A DNA stretch of 64,000 nucleotides from Castellaniella hirudinis_A (GTDB lineage Bacteria; Pseudomonadota; Gammaproteobacteria; Burkholderiales; Burkholderiaceae_B), in contig NZ_JBLGTV010000001.1 of assembly GCF_047468865.1 (NCBI RefSeq), forward strand, positions 434,001-498,000, in the 5' to 3' direction. The notes under the pieces were generated by a model that was given only the letters and a program-made list of their open reading frames with translations, was not told where the DNA came from and did no database searches. Below are positions 59,754 to 64,000 of the stretch, in pieces; the first letter of the stretch is position 1, and the number at the start of each line of letters is the position of its first letter. The position numbers and the translations under genes were made by a program.

Positions 59754-61532
59754 ATGCGTTTATCCCATACGGGCCCCGCGCCCGCGCGCCGCGACGATTG
59801 GCAAACCCTCAAGAGCCTGTGGCCCTATGTCTGGGCCTACCGTGGCCGGGTGGTTCTGGCATTTTCCTGTCTGGTCATCGCCAAGCTGGCCAATGTGTTG
59901 ACGCCGGTCTACCTGAAGGACTTGATCGACGGCCTGGGCGTGCCGGAAACGCTGCTGGCGGTGCCGGTGGCCGCGCTGCTGGGCTATGGCCTGGCGCGCC
60001 TGGCCACCGGGATATTCGGCGAACTGCGCGACGCCTTGTTCGCCCGGGTCACCCAAGGGGCCATCCAGCAGGTGGCCGGCCAGTTGTTCCGGCACCTGCT
60101 GTCGCTGTCCCTGCGTTTCCATATGGGGCGGCGCACTGGGGGATTGAGCCGCGACATCGAGCGCGGCACCAAGGGTATTGGGTTTTTATTGAATTTCACC
60201 GTTTTCAACATCCTGCCCACCCTGTTGGAGATCGCCCTGGTCACCGGCATTCTGCTGTGGCGCTACGACTGGGTGTTTGCCGGCCTGACTTTGGGCACGA
60301 TCGCGGCGTATATCCTGTTTACCCTCTTGGTGACCGAGCGCCGCATGGTGTATCGGCGCACCATGAACACCCTGGACAGCCAGGCCAATGGCAAAGCCGT
60401 CGATGCCTTGCTGAACTACGAAACCGTCAAGTATTTCGGCAACGAAGCCTATGAAAGCCGGCGCTACGACGAAGATATGCGCCGCTGGGTGGATTCCGCC
60501 GTGCACAACCAAGTATCGCTGAACCTGCTGAACATGGGCCAGAGCCTGATCATCACCCTGGGCATGACGGCCTTGCTGTGGCAAGCGGCCCGAGGGGTGG
60601 CGGCGGGCGGCATGACCGTGGGCGATGTGGTGCTGGTGTCGGCCTACCTGACCCAGCTGTACGCGCCGTTGAATTTCCTGGGCTTCGTGTACCGCGAAAT
60701 CAAGCACGCCCTGGCCGACATGGAACGCATGTTCGACTTGCTGGGCAACCACCAGGAGGTGGCCGACCGTCCCGGCGCGGCGGTGCTGCGCACGGATGCC
60801 GCCAGCCTGTGCTTCGACGCCGTCGATTTCGCCTACCAGCCCGACCGGCAGATATTGCATCAGGTCAGCTTCACCGTGCCGGCAGGGGGGACGTTGGCCG
60901 TGGTGGGCGCCTCCGGGGCGGGGAAATCCACCTTGTCGCGCCTGCTGTTTCGTTTTTACGACACCACGGCGGGGGCCGTGCGGATCAATGGCCGGGATAT
61001 CCGCGACTATACCCAGGCCAGCCTGCGGGCCCACATCGGTATTGTTCCCCAGGATACCGTGCTGTTCAACGACACCATCGGCTACAACATCGCCTATGGC
61101 CGGCCGGACGCTACCCGGGAAGAAGTGCACGCCGCCGCCCAGGCCGCCCATATCCATGATTTCGTCGCCGCGCTGCCCCAGGGCTACGACACCCCGGTCG
61201 GCGAGCGCGGGCTGAAGCTCTCGGGCGGTGAAAAACAGCGGGTCGCCATCGCCCGGGCCTTGCTGAAGTCTCCCCCCATTCTGGTGTTCGACGAGGCCAC
61301 CAGCGCTCTGGATACCCGCACCGAGCGCGCCATCCAGGATCAGCTGAACCGGATTGCCCAGGGCCGCACCACCTTGATCATCGCCCACCGCCTGTCCACC
61401 ATCGTGCAGGCCGACCACATCCTGGTGCTGGATGCGGGCCGGGTCGTGGAGCAGGGCACCCATGCGGCGCTGCTGGCACAGGATGGCCGCTACGCCCGGA
61501 TGTGGCAGTTGCAGCAATCCGCCGTGGAATAA
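59754..61532 (+). CDS. Atm1-like ABC exporter (half-transporter)
   Basis: A 592-residue protein starting MRLSHTGPAPARRDDWQTLK. Six TM segments (residues 35-300), then the ATPase: Walker A VVGASGAGKSTLSRL (about 388), signature LSGGEKQRVAIARAL (about 495), Walker B PPILVFDEATSALD, H-loop IIAHRLST. The ETVKYFGNE motif is typical of the Atm1/ABCB7/HMT1 group that exports glutathione-linked sulfur or metal compounds. Next to the suf operon, which fits. Confidence 0.9.
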   Translation: MRLSHTGPAPARRDDWQTLKSLWPYVWAYRGRVVLAFSCLVIAKLANVLTPVYLKDLIDGLGVPETLLAVPVAALLGYGLARLATGIFGELRDALFARVTQGAIQQVAGQLFRHLLSLSLRFHMGRRTGGLSRDIERGTKGIGFLLNFTVFNILPTLLEIALVTGILLWRYDWVFAGLTLGTIAAYILFTLLVTERRMVYRRTMNTLDSQANGKAVDALLNYETVKYFGNEAYESRRYDEDMRRWVDSAVHNQVSLNLLNMGQSLIITLGMTALLWQAARGVAAGGMTVGDVVLVSAYLTQLYAPLNFLGFVYREIKHALADMERMFDLLGNHQEVADRPGAAVLRTDAASLCFDAVDFAYQPDRQILHQVSFTVPAGGTLAVVGASGAGKSTLSRLLFRFYDTTAGAVRINGRDIRDYTQASLRAHIGIVPQDTVLFNDTIGYNIAYGRPDATREEVHAAAQAAHIHDFVAALPQGYDTPVGERGLKLSGGEKQRVAIARALLKSPPILVFDEATSALDTRTERAIQDQLNRIAQGRTTLIIAHRLSTIVQADHILVLDAGRVVEQGTHAALLAQDGRYARMWQLQQSAVE

Positions 61533-61555
61533 ACAGGGATAAATCAACTTAGGGT

Positions 61556-61585
61556 TTGACCTATACTGTACCAAAGCGGTACTAT
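61556..61585 (+). promoter_or_regulatory. sufR promoter with internal operator
   Basis: TTGACC (61556-61561), 18-bp spacer, TACTAT (61580-61585). Within the spacer GTACC-AAAGC-GGTAC (61568-61582) is an inverted repeat overlapping the -10, well placed for autorepression by the Rrf2-type regulator. Confidence 0.72.
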
Positions 61586-61618
61586 TTGGTTTCCCGAAAT
61601 TCTTCACTGGAACAGCCG

Positions 61619-62103
61619 ATGCTGCGGATCAGCAAAATCGTCGATTACGGTATCCTCGTGCTCACGCACATGGCGGGCCGTCCGGCGCATATTTGCAGCG
61701 CGGCAGAACTCGCCGCCGCCCTGGGGTTGGGCCAGCCCGTGGTCAGCAAGGTTCTGAAGCTGCTGGCCCAGCATCAGTTGGTCGTCAGCATTCGCGGCGC
61801 GCGCGGGGGCTACCGCCTGGGACGCGATGCCGGCCAGATCAATGTGGCCGAAATCATCGACGCCCTCGAAGACCAGCCCTTCGGCCTGACCGAATGCACG
61901 GCCATGCCGGGGGCTTGCAGCGTCGAGGGCGCCTGTCATATCCGCACCCACTGGCAGCGCATCAACCTGATCGTGCGCCACACCCTTGAGTCCGTTTCGC
62001 TGGCCGATATGGTCGACGAGGCCATTCCTGTTCCGGTTTCCGCGGCGCCTGTGGCCAGCGCCCGCCAGACCATACCAAACCTCCCGAACTGGAGTCTGTC
62101 CAA

Positions 62104-62107
<4 letters not shown>
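61619..62107 (+). CDS. sufR: Rrf2-family SUF operon regulator
   Basis: A 162-residue Rrf2 protein: winged helix (MLRISKIVDYGILVLTHMAG, AAALGLGQPVVSKVLKLLAQ, IRGARGGYRLGRDAGQINVA) and three cysteines CTAMPGACSVEGAC that likely hold a Fe-S cluster. Matches the SUF-type regulator subgroup. ATGA overlap with sufB. Confidence 0.9.
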
Positions 62108-63552
<1,445 letters not shown>

Positions 63553-63564
63553 GGAACCCATCTC

Positions 63565-64000
63565 ATGCTGAAAATCAACAATCTGCACGCCTCGATCGAG
63601 GACAACGAAATCCTGCGCGGCCTGGATCTGGCCATCAAGCCGGGCGAAGTGCACGCGATCATGGGCCCCAACGGGGCGGGCAAAAGCACGTTGTCCCAGG
63701 TTTTGACGGGCCGCGAAGCCTATCAGGTCACCGAAGGCACAGTCGAATTCGAAGGGCAGAATCTGCTCGATATGCCCGTCGAAGAACGCGCCCGGGCCGG
63801 CATCTTCCTGGCGTTCCAGTATCCCATCGAGATCCCCGGGGTCTCCAACGCCTACTTCATGCGCGCCGCCGTCAATGCCGCGCGCCGCCACCGTGGCCTG
63901 CCCGAACTCGACGCCATGGATTTCGTCAAGAAAGCCAAGGCCGAAATGAAGCTCGTCGGCATGCGCGATGAATTCCTCTACCGCTCGGTCAACGAAGGCT
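63565..64000 (+). CDS. sufC: Fe-S assembly ATPase SufC (3' end outside window)
   Basis: Starts MLKINNLHASIEDNEILRGL with Walker A IMGPNGAGKSTLSQVL and Q-loop FLAFQYPIEIPGVSN. Open to the window edge after 145 codons. Forms SufBC2D complex. Only the first two-thirds is visible; signature and Walker B lie beyond the edge. Confidence 0.95.
   Translation, partial: MLKINNLHASIEDNEILRGLDLAIKPGEVHAIMGPNGAGKSTLSQVLTGREAYQVTEGTVEFEGQNLLDMPVEERARAGIFLAFQYPIEIPGVSNAYFMRAAVNAARRHRGLPELDAMDFVKKAKAEMKLVGMRDEFLYRSVNEG

Overview
The window is high-GC bacterial DNA and most resembles a betaproteobacterium of the Burkholderiales, probably Alcaligenaceae (Bordetella/Achromobacter/Castellaniella-like). That placement is an inference from protein style and from host gene groupings (gshB-EIIA-ptsH-ptsI, pheST-ihfA-merR, sufR-sufB-sufC); no marker gene fixes the genus. 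Bases 1 to about 40,110 are one transposable (Mu-type) prophage whose far end lies outside the window. Bases 40,111 to 64,000 are chromosome.

Prophage layout. The centre is a divergent lysis/lysogeny switch at about 29.75 kb: a repressor reading left and a BcepMu gp16-type DNA-binding gene reading right. Rightward early genes (29.87-40.0 kb) encode small regulators, a DUF3102 protein, the DDE transposase (MuA-like), the AAA+ target-capture ATPase (MuB-like), DUF3164, RdgC, an HU protein, a DUF2786 protein, GemA (Mu gp16) and finally a Mor/C-family activator 100 bp from the phage end. Leftward late genes start with a lysis cassette (holin, transglycosylase, Rz, Rz1), then packaging and portal (gp26-gp29-like), Mu F-like head protein with a C-terminal nuclease-like domain, gpG, protease/scaffold, lambda D/E-like capsid, gp36-gp38-like connectors, then a long-tailed siphophage tail: tube, chaperone pair with a likely frameshift, tape measure, distal tail, BR0599, a 1,289-residue tip protein, a DUF2793 protein, three tandem paralogous tail proteins and a collagen-like fibre cut by the window edge. 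The phage therefore combines Mu-type transposition, a lambda-type capsid and a non-contractile tail.

Two leftward late promoters, one before the lysis cassette and one before the protease, share an unusual two-part signature: a TTTTCCCC...GGGGAAAA dyad and GTCATSATGAC at identical spacing. I propose this is the target of the phage's Mor-like activator. The repressor gene overlaps by ATGA with a lipoprotein gene followed by a second lipoprotein gene, which suggests surface proteins made in the lysogen.

Host junction. The phage end (TG...CA) at 40,110 interrupts a small secreted-protein gene lying downstream of a near-consensus Fur box. To its right are a spermidine-synthase-like methyltransferase-fold gene, a tRNA-Val(GAC) with a textbook sigma-70 promoter, and a decayed IS605-type tnpB.

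Host region. thrS and infC (with an AUC start codon) are separated from their usual partners rpmI-rplT-pheS-pheT-ihfA by about 8.8 kb carrying gshB, a PTS phosphorelay (EIIA-Man, HPr, EI), a GGDEF-EAL protein, a lipoprotein, comM and ubiK. A strong terminator-hairpin attenuator with a possible Phe-containing leader peptide precedes pheS. After merR come a convergent ECF sigma/anti-sigma pair, an Atm1-like ABC exporter, and the Suf iron-sulfur operon (sufR, sufB, sufC cut by the window end).
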